From NCBI GenBank assembly GCA_003427395.1, contig BFEA01000010.1, positions 2,253,175 to 2,279,330 on the forward strand: a stretch of 26,156 bases of DNA. Reading direction: 5' to 3'. Positions 1 through 7,499 of this stretch are shown piece by piece. The notes under the pieces are model-generated. The model searched no databases and had not been told where the DNA came from. It saw only the letters and a program-made list of their open reading frames with translations. Position 1 is the stretch's first letter. Every line of letters starts with the position of its first letter. Source of the stretch: Chara braunii (lineage: Eukaryota; Streptophyta; Charophyceae; Charales; Characeae). The translations under genes were made by a program, and so were the position numbers.

Positions 1-5
1 GCGCC

Positions 6-12
<7 letters not shown>

Positions 13-90
<78 letters not shown>
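13..90. repeat. (CT)n microsatellite
   Basis: An uninterrupted CT dinucleotide run at the left edge of the window. It lies just beyond the 3' end of the minus-strand AT-hook ORF. Confidence 0.98.
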
Positions 91-92
<2 letters not shown>

Positions 93-102
93 GACGTATC
101 AA

Positions 103-1598
103 TCACTGTTGCTGCCGCTCCTTGATCACTGCCCCTCTACCACACTTTTCCGCTGCAGAAGCTCTAACACGCAAGCGCTTACGCTCATGCAGTGCCAAGT
201 TTTTGTCCGAGTCGTAGTCGTTTGTATCATCCACTGTCGGGGCTTTGCCTTTCACACGTTCGTCCGGCGGCAGCGCACATACAGGACCAGGATCAGTTGT
301 GGGAGGTACGGCAGTGGGAGATTTGCGTTTGGTCCCACTCCCTTTTGGCCTCCCCCGCTTTTTTGTTTCTTCACCACGACCTGCAGCAACCGCAACTGCT
401 TCCTGCGCGCCTCGACCTCCACCTCGACCCCTGCCACGCCCTGTTCTGTGAGCAACAGGGTTCCACAACCTGCTGGGGTGTGATGCTCTCCCCAACAGGC
501 CTTGCGAGGAGCAGGGACGTAAAGTATGTGTGTCAAGGCGTCGGCGATCCTCCGCCTCCGGATTTGGTTTGTCTGTTCTAGCGCTCTGGGGCTTGAACCA
601 TAAAACCCAGAGATGCCACCCACCTGAAGTGGCAGGGCCTGCGGCTCATGCGGTTGCTGCTCCTGCTCATGCACCCCCTGCTGCAAGTGTTGTTGCTCCT
701 CCAACAGCTGCTGCTGTTGATCTCGCTGCTGCTGCCGATGTTGCTGTTGTTGCTGTTGCTGCCGCGCGCGTTGCCTTTGATGTTGTTGCTGGTGCTGCTT
801 CTCTGTTGGTGTTGTTGCTACTTCTACTCTTGTTGTTGTTCTTGCTACTGCCGCTGATGTGCTTGCTGTTGTTGCTGCTGCTGCTTCTGTTGTTGATGGT
901 GGTGCTGTTGTTGTTGCTGATGTTGCTATTGCTGTTGCTGCCACTGTTGATGATGTTGCTGCTATTGCTGCCGCTGGTGCTGCTCCTGCTGTTGTTGCTG
1001 CTGCTGATGCTGTTGCGCTTGTTGCCATTGTTGCTGCTGCTGTTGTTCTTGCTGGTGGCGCTCCTTCTGATGTTGCTGTTGCTACTATCGCTGTTGTCGG
1101 TGCTGCTGGTGCAATTGCGTTTGTTGCTGCTACTGGTGCAGTTGCGCTTGTTGCTGCTGCTGTTGCTGTTGTCGCCGCTGGTGCTACTGCTGGTGCAATT
1201 GCGCTTCTTACCATTGCCGCTGTTGCTGTTAGTGCTACTGCTGTCGCTGTTGCTGACGTTGCTGCTCTTGTTGTCGCTGGTGCTGGTCCTGTTGTTGGTG
1301 CTACCAGTTCTGCTTGTTGTTGTTGTTGTTGCTGTTGCGGCAAATCTTGTCGTCGCTCCTCCAATCGCGTGCTTCTACGTGTGCCCTCTTTGTATGGAAG
1401 AATGTGCTCCCTCCTTGTCCACGACCCATCCGAGTCAGATTTGTCAGACCTCCACATGTCTTCTAGTTCCTCTGCCTTGTCCGATGATTCTGACGACGAC
1501 GACTCATCATTCCAATCCCCCTCCTCCCACTCCCTTTCTATGGCTCTCTGTGGCATAGATGTTCCACAGCCCCGTAGCCAGTGGGAGGACGACGGCAT
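103..1598 (-). CDS. Hypothetical low-complexity protein with polyQ tracts and a C-terminal AT-hook; frame change inside
   Basis: Reading on the minus strand from an ATG at 1598, the first frame encodes a basic N-terminus and then an acidic Ser/Asp/Glu-rich stretch. After that come a polyQ run (about 1320-1345), a long Ala/Thr-rich segment made of GCN repeats, and a second Gln-rich block near 640-780. This frame stays open to 252. A second minus frame is open from beyond about 580 down to a TGA at 103-105. It carries an RG-rich stretch followed by KKRGRPKGSGTKRK at about 363-322, whose RGRP core is the AT-hook signature for minor-groove binding of AT-rich DNA. The two frames most likely form one product, joined by an unrecognised intron or broken by a frameshift between about 720 and 480. 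The residue order makes a chromatin-associated or transposon-encoded nuclear protein plausible, but I recognise no catalytic domain. The upstream in-frame stop at 1620-1622 supports the 1598 start. Confidence 0.45.
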
Positions 1599-3311
1599 GA
1601 CAAGTGTTCGTGGAGCTACTTACGGGGACAGGAAGCGCAACCCGGCTCATCTATTTGGTCTGCTCGAAAACTTTTGCAGAGTTGGGCAAACTATTTTTTC
1701 TTTGGGAAGGCGCATGCGTCTATCGTGTGGGAGATCCTGCGCAGCGGTCGGAACGTCGTTGCATTAGAGAACGAGGTGAGGATGATCGATTACCTTAACG
1801 AGTTCGTTAAGACACACGTGGGGGACCCTCGCCACCATTGCTCTTTTGTCCAGACCACCGGCGAATGAAACTGGGATCCCAAACGTGACATGTATTGGAA
1901 ATTGCTAGGGAACAAAAGGACGAAGGTTTGGGACTTCCTTTTCCAACCAGGACCGCCTGCTCAGACCGACCTGGAATACAATCAGCGGAGAAACCTGGTG
2001 TTCGATGTGTTGAATGGTTACCACGATGCACCCAGGGAGTCTGTCTCAAATTTCCTGAAAAAGTTGGAACACATTTTTTTCTTGATGGCAGAACTGCTGA
2101 CCCTCGAAAACTACAAGGCGCAGCTTGACGAGGAGGACCCTTTCGACGCTGAAGACATGGAGGAGCTGAGCGACTCCGAAACCTTCGATTTCGAGTCCAT
2201 ACCACTTCCTCGGGTGGTTGCACAGGTCAATGATGAAGGGGAAGGTGTTCCTCGGAGATATAGTGCGTCCCCTGCCAGTTTGTAGCATGTGTTTGAGCGC
2301 GAAACAATCGGGGACCAATCGTCTGATGACGGGGAAGAAGCTAGAGACTATGAGTACGAACCTGGTGACAGGCTCCCTAAGGACCATGAAACCTGGGAGA
2401 ATGACAGGCTCTTCTTCTACGGGAAACACCACCGGTTCACAGCGGAGGATGTGTGGGGCCACAACGTCCTCTGGCACCCCAGGAAATTCCAACCTGATGT
2501 AAAGAATGGAAAGTGGGTCATGGCAATGAAGGAAGCCGATGGCAAGTGGAGTGGCCTAAACAGACTGGGAGCGGGTCCATTTAAGAAAAAGGCGACAGAA
2601 GCTCTGGTGGATCATTTGAGTGTGATGAACCTCGAAAGGAGCCTGACGGACGTCAATGCGTATGCAGGCCAGAAGCTCGCTGAGCTGTACGACAACAAAA
2701 TGTTGGAGTTTCGAGCGCCTTTCTACAAACTCGAAACAACACTGTCTCGTGGCATTGACTGGCGCATGCCTCAACCTCCGTCGGGTGGTCAGCATCCGAG
2801 AGGCGGTGGAGGAGGAGACGAAGGAGACGGCGGAGGTGACGGAGGAGACAACTCAGGATCTGTTGGAGGAGGTGAGGGAGGAGACGGCTCACGATCTGCC
2901 GGAAAGGGGTTAGGCGAAAAGGGGTCAGGCGGAAAGGGGTCGGGCGGAAAAGGGTCAGGCGGGAAGGGGTCGGGCGGAAAGGGGTCGGGTGGAAAGCGTA
3001 GAGCGTTCGGGAGTCGTGAGTCTAGGGAAACAGATAGCCACTGCGTAGGGAGTCGAGACTCCGACATGCGAGACGAGGTCGCCCTAAAGTCTTCTCAACT
3101 GCGAGTAGATTCGCACTTGTCTGCGAGGACTTTGTTTCCCGATGCGGAGGAGAGTCCATCCCACCGTACGCAGTCGACGACTCATATGCACAACACCTTG
3201 CTCCTGCCCCTCTTGGAAGAGGGCGAACGTCTGCAGCATACGTCAACATCTCCTGAGCGGCAAAACCATTCCTTTCCCTCAGCTCTGGCGAGCGCCGCAA
3301 ACTCCGCATAG
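1578..3311 (+). pseudogene. Degenerate ORF with a methyltransferase-like N-terminal piece and a Gly/Lys repeat tail
   Basis: A single plus frame stays open from 1578 to a TAG at 3309 apart from a TGA at 1866-1868 and a TAG at 2283-2285. The sense is continuous across both, so this is one coding sequence of about 577 codons with two nonsense mutations and no frameshift. Near 1695-1790 the translation resembles the glycine-loop to acidic-residue segment of class I SAM-dependent methyltransferases (FFFGKAH... then GRNVVALENE). The glycine motif is poor and the upstream part of such a domain is missing. The middle contains an acidic patch (DEEDPFDAEDMEE) and a W/F-rich section that I do not recognise. 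From about 2805 it becomes Gly/Asp-rich and then carries GGKGS repeats. The left end meets the start of the opposite-strand polyQ gene, which suggests a truncation breakpoint. The methyltransferase call is inference. A decayed mobile-element protein is equally possible. Confidence 0.5.
2901..2996 (+). repeat. 15-bp minisatellite encoding GGKGS
   Basis: About six copies of a 15-bp unit close to GGCGGAAAGGGGTCG. The period is a multiple of three, so the frame of the surrounding degenerate ORF is kept and the repeat reads as Gly-Gly-Lys-Gly-Ser. Confidence 0.9.
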
Positions 3312-3860
3312 ATTCGGAGTTCCCGACGTCGTTCTTCGGAGGGTGCGTCCGTCGACTCGGAGAGCAGAGTACAGCAAAACCATTCCTTTACCTCAACTCT
3401 GGCGAGCGCCGCAAACTCCGAAGCTTGACGTTCATGAAACCTGGGAGAATGACAGGCTCTTCTTCTACGCTGCAGGAGTGTTGGAGACCGGGGGTAGCGA
3501 GTATGAACATCATTCTTCGAGGGGTGTATCCGTCGACTCTGAGACCAAGAGTACAGCAGCTCCTGGGGAAAAGGAGCTCTCACCGGGAGCACATGCTGTA
3601 CAGCGGGAAGAGGAGACTTAACACTGGCGGTCTCGCAGAGTGTTGGAGACCGGGGCTAGCGAGCATGAACGTCAAGCTTCGGAGGGCGCGTTTGTCGACT
3701 CGGAGAGCAGAGTACAGCAACTCTGGGGGAAAAGGAGCTCTCACAAGAAGTGCATGCTCTTCAGCGGGAAGAGGAGACTCAACACTGGCCGGCTCGCGAA
3801 GTGCTGAAGGGGCTCGACGCAGGAGTGCTGGTGACCGGGACGTCGGAAGAGGTTCTGCAC
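3250..3860 (+). repeat. Degenerate tandem duplications downstream of the broken ORF
   Basis: Several direct repeats interleave here. A ~50-bp block containing CTCTGGCGAGCGCCGCAAAC occurs at about 3256 and 3373. A GAGTGTTGGAGACCGGGG block occurs at about 3475 and 3639. A CAGCGGGAAGAGGAGACT block occurs at about 3599 and 3760. GTCGACTC followed by a purine-rich stretch and AGTACAGCA recurs at about 3352, 3533 and 3695. The common spacing is about 162-164 bp. Short ORFs here are by-products of these repeats, and I see no coherent protein. The stretch also holds a 36-bp exact copy of upstream coding sequence (3433-3468). Confidence 0.75.
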
Positions 3861-3965
3861 AGTCGGTCGGTTGTGGCGACGACGCACAAGGGTGACGTTA
3901 GGGAGGTCAATGGATGTTTGAGGAAGGCAATGACCGTGGGGAGGAAGGACGTACGTGGACGTTCG

Positions 3966-4058
3966 TGGAAGCTCGGCTTCTTGGCGATAAGGAAGGCGAA
4001 GAAGAACCCTTGGTGGAAGCTCGGGTTCATGGCGATGAGAAAGGCGAAGAACCCGTGG
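3966..4058 (+). repeat. Two-unit 48/45-bp in-frame tandem repeat
   Basis: Two adjacent units begin TGGAAGCTCGG at 3966 and 4014, and a third truncated start follows at 4059. Both lengths are multiples of three, and one frame reads WKLGFLAIRKAK then WKLGFMAMRKAK, so the repeat may be a relic of coding sequence. The surrounding ORF (about 3750-4154) has no other recognisable content. Confidence 0.7.
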
Positions 4059-4154
4059 TGGAAGGCGGTGAGGTGGCGGTGTCGGGACGTAAACCTTGAC
4101 AAGGGTATCTGCCCTGTATTTTTAATGTCAGACGAAGTCCGAGTTTTTATATAA

Positions 4155-4605
4155 GTTTGTGGAATTGGTCTGACAAAATAAGCATGCTATTGGATTATTC
4201 CGACTCGTCCGCAGGATTACGACTAGACCGCAGAGATGTGCGGCCGTAGAAAGACTAAAGTTAGGCCTATCCTACCTATAATGGTGTCACGCGACTGCTA
4301 AGCCTCGCGATTCAGGACCTAAAAGAGGGTTGCGTCGGGGTATAGGGCTACGACGCAGGAGGTGTAGGAAGTTTTTTCTAGGGCCGCGAGGTCTGACTTC
4401 GAGCCTGGGGGCCGATAGGCCAATGCCAAGGCTTACCCAGATCGATGGCCGACCAAGCCGCGGCCACGTGGTTAACTGGTATGGGAGGCCACGGGCAGGC
4501 GGGGCCGGCAAGCCACAGGCAGGATAAGCCAGCACGCCACAGGCGGGAAGGGCCTGTTAGGCCACGGACAGGACAAGCCTGCAAGGCCGCAGGCAGGATA
4601 AACAT
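4155..4605. other. GC-rich noncoding stretch with CAGGCAGGATAAGCC-type short repeats
   Basis: No convincing gene. From about 4485 to 4600 a loose repeat of roughly 20-30 bp built on GCCACAGGCAGG and GGATAAGCC or GGACAAGCC recurs four or five times. The short ORFs on both strands come from this GC-rich repeat. Confidence 0.5.
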
Positions 4606-4667
4606 CTGGGCTAGCTCTTCATATTGAAGAGCTGCTCCTCTTCAGTGTCGAACAGGAGCTAGCCCAG
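4606..4667. repeat. Nested inverted repeats around CTGGGCTAGCTC
   Basis: CTGGGCTAGCTC (4606-4617) is repeated perfectly in inverse at 4656-4667. Inside it, a 9-bp perfect hairpin occupies 4613-4633 with loop TAT, and GCTCCT/AGGAGC forms another stem. A further copy of the motif at 4731-4757 forms GGCTAGCTCC-TTTT-GGAGCCAGCC with one mismatch. The right arm overlaps the start of the tRNA-like sequence. Confidence 0.85.
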
Positions 4668-4720
4668 TAGGTTATGTTGATAGACTTTCACCCGGCAGAC
4701 ACCAGGATCGAATCCGACGA
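4652..4720 (+). tRNA. tRNA-like pseudogene or SINE head (tRNA-Glu-like)
   Basis: A perfect match to the Pol III A-box consensus, TAGCCCAGTAGG at 4660-4671, is followed by a B-box match of 10/11, GGATCGAATCC at 4705-4715. The spacing is that of a tRNA. The segment between contains ACTTTCACCC, which resembles the anticodon arm of plant tRNA-Glu (TTC anticodon). The acceptor stem does not close and the T-stem is imperfect, so it is not a functional tRNA. A tRNA-derived retroelement head or tRNA pseudogene fits best. Confidence 0.45.
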
Positions 4721-4882
4721 AACAATGCCACTGGGCTAGCTCCTTTTGGAGCCAGCCACTGTTATATAGCTTGCGCGGACGACCTAGGCCATCGATCGCA
4801 AAGATCGCACGACCCAGATCAACCGAGCGCGGAGATTAGCATGGCCCCTGAGCAAGGATGACACGCATAAATCGAGAAAAGG

Positions 4883-4985
4883 TCCGAATTTTTTTATTTT
4901 ATTTTTTGATCTCGACAGGGATCGAACTCGGGTCTGCGTTTCAACAGTTTGTGAGTGAGTCCACGAACACAGCACGACCGTTGAC
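4883..4985 (-). mobile_element. tRNA-derived SINE-like fragment with A-rich tail
   Basis: On the minus strand a B-box-like AGTTCGATCCC (10/11 to the consensus) lies at about 4919-4929. It sits downstream of a loose A-box-like segment and of an anticodon-arm-like CTGTTGAAACGCAG. It is followed, after about a dozen bases, by an A-rich tail of the form A6-T-A4-T-A7 (4888-4909). A tRNA-like head running into an A-rich tail is the arrangement expected of a retroposed tRNA or short SINE. The stems are imperfect, so I call it a fragment. Confidence 0.4.
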
Positions 4986-5008
4986 ATAAGCCAACGGGAA
5001 TTCTAAAA

Positions 5009-5033
5009 AATAATAATAATAATAATAATAATA
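5009..5033. repeat. (AAT)n microsatellite
   Basis: Eight or so consecutive AAT units. Confidence 0.95.
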
Positions 5034-5232
5034 AAATCGAACGAACTACGGCGCGACAGATGGCGCACCGAGAAGAAAAGGGACGTACAGCCCCTGAGAA
5101 AACGTACAGCCCTTGAGAAGCCGTTGAGGTAAGTTCTTTTTTTTCTTTTTCTTCAAATTTTGCTTTTTTTAGATTTTTTCTAGATTTCGTTTTAGATTTT
5201 TTTTTTTTCTTTTTCTTTTAGAGTTAAATTTC

Positions 5233-5303
5233 GGTGCCAGGGCACCCGTTCGTTTCGGACGAACGGGTGAAACTGTGACAGACCGTTTTGTCAGGGTTTC
5301 ACC
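5233..5303. repeat. Three consecutive inverted repeats beside hammerhead copy 1
   Basis: GGTGCC-AG-GGCACC occupies 5233-5246. CCCGTTCGT-TTCGG-ACGAACGGG occupies 5245-5267. GGTGAAAC (5266-5273) pairs with GTTTCACC (5296-5303), extended inward by TGACA/TGTCA. The last one overlaps the hammerhead and would compete with its stem II. Confidence 0.85.
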
Positions 5304-5336
5304 GACTCATCAGGGGGTTGGACCCCGACAGTCTGC
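5278..5336 (-). ncRNA. Hammerhead ribozyme, type III topology, copy 1 (core mutation G12 to A)
   Basis: Self-cleaving RNA motif read on the minus strand. Stem III 5' strand GCAGACTGT (5336-5328) ends in cleavage triplet GTC, with C17 at 5327. Stem I hairpin GGGG-TCCAA-CCCC covers 5326-5314. Core CTGATGA covers 5313-5307. Stem II is GTCGG/CTGAC closing a 7-nt loop (5306-5290). The next box reads AAAA instead of GAAA (5289-5286). Stem III 3' strand ACGGTCTGT (5286-5278) gives a 9-bp stem with two G-U pairs. All three helices and the CTGATGA box are present, and the only core defect is A for the invariant G12, which should strongly impair cleavage. Stems I and II are closed and stem III is open, as in plant retrozymes and viroid-like RNAs. 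A second copy lies at 5747-5800 in the same orientation. Confidence 0.8.
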
Positions 5337-5380
5337 AAAGGCATGAACCTGGCGCTGAAGCCGGCTTGGTACACACAGAC

Positions 5381-5463
<83 letters not shown>
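5381..5463. repeat. (AG)n microsatellite followed by poly-G
   Basis: About 40 AG units running into AAGGGGGGGGGG at 5462-5474. The Arg-Glu repeat ORF spanning it is an artefact. Confidence 0.97.
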
Positions 5464-5466
<3 letters not shown>

Positions 5467-5495
5467 GGGGGGGGATCCAAACTATGAGCCTCGTT

Positions 5496-5597
5496 GCACT
5501 ACTCTCGAGATGTGCAAAACGAGAGTGAATCTTCCGCTAGAACATGGAAAGATACCGCGACATGATTTTTGTCTTTCGTGCATTTCAAGAGTAGTGC
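5496..5597. repeat. Foldback element, same family as 25.2-26.1 kb
   Basis: Terminal inverted repeat of about 20 bp (5496-5515 against 5578-5597), in which GCACTACTCT/AGAGTAGTGC is perfect. The interior contains GTGCAAAACGAGAGTGAATC and CTAGAACATGGAAAGATAC. Both blocks recur in the foldback units at 25.2-26.1 kb. It lies between the two hammerheads. Confidence 0.75.
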
Positions 5598-5664
5598 AGC
5601 GACGCCCTATGCCTAACTGTTCCGTCGGAGCCACACCAACTTTTCAGGTGGCTGAACTCCGACT

Positions 5665-5682
5665 GCTCATCCTAGGATGAGC
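5665..5682. repeat. 18-bp perfect palindrome
   Basis: GCTCATCCT is followed immediately by its reverse complement AGGATGAGC. The block AGGATGA(G/A)C...AAATCGAA(T/C)GAACCT is repeated 134 bp downstream (about 5808) beside hammerhead copy 2. Confidence 0.85.
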
Positions 5683-5746
5683 AAATCGAATGAACCTGTC
5701 GCCCGTGGGCAGCTAGGTTCAGATTAGTAGAGAGAGAAGGACGACA

Positions 5747-5800
5747 GACTGTTTCATCGGGCTTTCACCGACTCATCAGGAGGTTAAAACCTCTACAGCC
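5747..5800 (-). ncRNA. Hammerhead ribozyme, type III topology, copy 2 (complete catalytic core)
   Basis: Read on the minus strand. Stem III 5' strand GGCTGT (5800-5795) ends in cleavage triplet GTA, with A17 at 5794. Stem I is a 6-bp hairpin GAGGTT-TT-AACCTC (5793-5780). Core CTGATGA covers 5779-5773. Stem II is GTCGG/CCGAT closing a 7-nt loop (5772-5756). The box GAAA covers 5755-5752. Stem III 3' strand ACAGTC (5752-5747) pairs over 6 bp with one G-U. Every conserved core residue of the hammerhead is present. The one weakness is that the pair 10.1-11.1 at the base of stem II is G-U rather than the usual G-C. Stem I differs from copy 1 at several positions yet remains paired, so the structure has been maintained or inherited as such. 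Predicted cleavage lies between 5794 and 5793, 467 nt from the copy 1 site. Confidence 0.85.
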
Positions 5801-6060
5801 GGGTGATAGGATGAACGAAATCGAACGAACCTTCCACTGAAACATGGAAAGGTACACTGACAAGGTAAGTCGTTTGTTATTTTTTGTTGTTTTTCTTTTT
5901 GTTTCTTTTTCTTTGTTCACCCACATCGCGTGACCATTGGAGAGTAGAAAGCAGGGAAAAACGGGACGAGATGAAACAAATCAACAACTGTGAAAAAAAA
6001 AAAAAAAAAAGGAAAAAAAACTGAAATGAGGCAACCGCTTCGTAGCTGGAGAAGAACAGT
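5801..6060. other. Noncoding spacer with T-rich and A-rich tracts
   Basis: No gene seen. It contains a degraded copy of the ACATGGAAAG(G/A)TAC block of the foldback family (about 5843), a T-rich stretch around 5878-5915 and a poly-A run near 5992-6010. Confidence 0.5.
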
Positions 6061-6070
6061 CTTTTCGGCT

Positions 6071-6912
6071 GTGTGGGAGCAGAAAGGCTCCCCACCCCAT
6101 TCAGGGCGAATATTTGAGGCCGCGAGATCTTTGATCTCGCGGCTCATGATGCGCGGGTGGGAACGGGATTGTGGAGTTGGTTGGGAGAAAAGAAAGGGAG
6201 GAGGAACGTGAGAGTTGGGAGGAGGTCCTGCTCCTCCCAAACTGACAACTGCCTCCCTCGTTTTCAGGGGAGGGCAGAGGAAAAGGAGGAGGGCTGTTGT
6301 ATGCAACAGCACGAACCTGGCTGAGGTAAAAGCCAGGTTTAGTAAAAATTAGAAAGTTAGTTTTTTTTCTTTTTCTTTTCTTTATTTTGTGTGAGGACAG
6401 TTGTCGTCACGTGGCGTTGAAGCTGCCAGAGGTAACTGTCATGCTCTCGTTTTTGCAGGGAGCCTGAAAATTAAAGAGCCACTAAGGAAAAGGCTAGATA
6501 CAGCCTTTTCCTCGATGTATCTGCCCTGGAAAAAGGGTCCGGATACATCAAACTGAAAACGGTTGAATCTTTTCAACCGTTTATCAGAAAAATAAAAGAA
6601 AAACTGCTTTGGAAATGACAGGAGCCCAGCTATCTCGCCAGATTCCGAGATAGCTGGGAAAAAGAAAAAGAAAATTGAAATAGGGCAGTTAAAGAAACTA
6701 CCCCACACTAAGGCTCTCGCTGTGGTGCGGCCACAATCAACCCTGGATTTTGGCAGATCAAGGGCTCACAATGAGCCCGCGATTTTACCTGGGGGCTGGA
6801 GTGACGTCCAGCCATCTTCAGCCAATATAAAACAGACAGTTGCCCCACAGCTGCCACACAATGCACTCGTGCTGCCAGTGTGTGACGAGCACACTTGAGT
6901 GTTGCTGGCAGC
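6071..6912. repeat. Dense array of short perfect hairpins
   Basis: About a dozen different short inverted repeats lie in 840 bp. They are GGGAGC/GCTCCC (6075-6092), an 11-bp stem with 3-nt loop (6119-6143), 10 bp (6215-6240), 7 bp (6293-6310), 9 bp (6314-6339) and 9 bp with one mismatch (6391-6410). Then come 11 bp (6485-6512), an 8-bp stem with a nested 4-bp stem (6514-6549), 11 bp plus 4 bp across a bulge (6553-6587) and 13 bp (6625-6658). The last are 7 bp (6762-6778), 7 bp (6794-6813) and 8 bp (6871-6912). Stem sequences are unrelated to each other and linkers are purine-rich or T-rich. No ORF here is convincing. Confidence 0.8.
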
Positions 6913-7137
6913 TGGAGCTGCTACCTGAGGCAACACGAGAAGAGGTTGGAGGACTGCAGAGGAGCACAAGGAGGAGAACTGGGCAGCCATAGCCAAGGCA
7001 GGGATCACTCTGCTCCCCTCTCCTCTGGCTGGTGCAGGTCCCACGGGACAGACCCAATGGTACTGCGGGACTTCGGCAGTGCGGCGCTATGAGATTTAGG
7101 CCTGGTGCCCAAATTTTACCAATTTTGGCTTGCGATT

Positions 7138-7405
7138 TTCTCACTATAGTGGGAAAGTGCTGCCAAAATTTTATTGCGGTGGTCCCAATTTTTACTACGG
7201 TGGTACCAAAGTGCTGTCGAAATTTTGTTGCGGTGGCACGGACGCTTACTACGGTGGTATCGAAGTGCTGCCGAAATTTTGCTGCAGCGGCACAGACTTT
7301 TACTGCGGTAGTACGGAAGTGTTGCCGAAATTTTACGGCGGCAACCCCGGTTTTTACTACGGTAGTACGGAAGTGCTGCCGAAATTCTGCAGCGGCAGCA
7401 CAATT
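7138..7405. repeat. 54-bp tandem repeat
   Basis: Units starting TTACTACGGTGGTA or TTACTGCGGTAGTA begin at 7192, 7246, 7300 and 7354, exactly 54 bp apart. A diverged first unit begins at about 7138. Each has a small palindrome (CACTATAGTG, or TACTACGGTAGTA and its variants), then AAGTGCTGCCGAAATTTT, then a GCGGTGG-like block. The period is 18 codons, so long ORFs appear on both strands as an artefact. The AAGTGCTGCCGAAATTTT core is shared with the repeats at 18.6-19.2 kb. Confidence 0.95.
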
Positions 7406-7499
7406 TTTTTTTAGCAGTGGCACTAAGATTTACGGTGGCGACGGAAGTAATTTTATATTGAGTGGCAGCTGGGTCTTGGCGCAGGGAAGGTGCCGCTAG

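Noticed and set aside
530-1558. Long plus-strand ORF rich in Leu/Val/Ala
   Set aside because: It is the complement of the GCN/CAN triplet repeats that encode the minus-strand polyQ/Ala gene. Poly-Leu with no other content is a shadow.
4652-4720. Functional tRNA gene
   Set aside because: The promoter boxes fit but the acceptor and T stems do not pair properly, so only a pseudogene or SINE head is supported.
5130-5215. Polypyrimidine stretch as the polypurine tract of a minus-strand retroelement
   Set aside because: It lies on the wrong side of hammerhead copy 1 for a minus-oriented element, and T-rich tracts are common throughout the window.
5288-5680. ORF with a long Arg-Glu repeat
   Set aside because: It is created by the (AG)n microsatellite and overlaps the hammerhead and foldback.
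7138-7405. CRISPR-like array
   Set aside because: Units are contiguous and vary along their whole length, with no constant repeat and unique spacers, and the DNA is eukaryotic. The same holds for 17.65-18.3 kb, where spacing is irregular.
6818-7499. ORFs of 155-201 codons on both strands
   Set aside because: Both arise from the 54-bp tandem repeat, whose length is a multiple of three. The 18-residue repeats simply mirror the DNA repeat.
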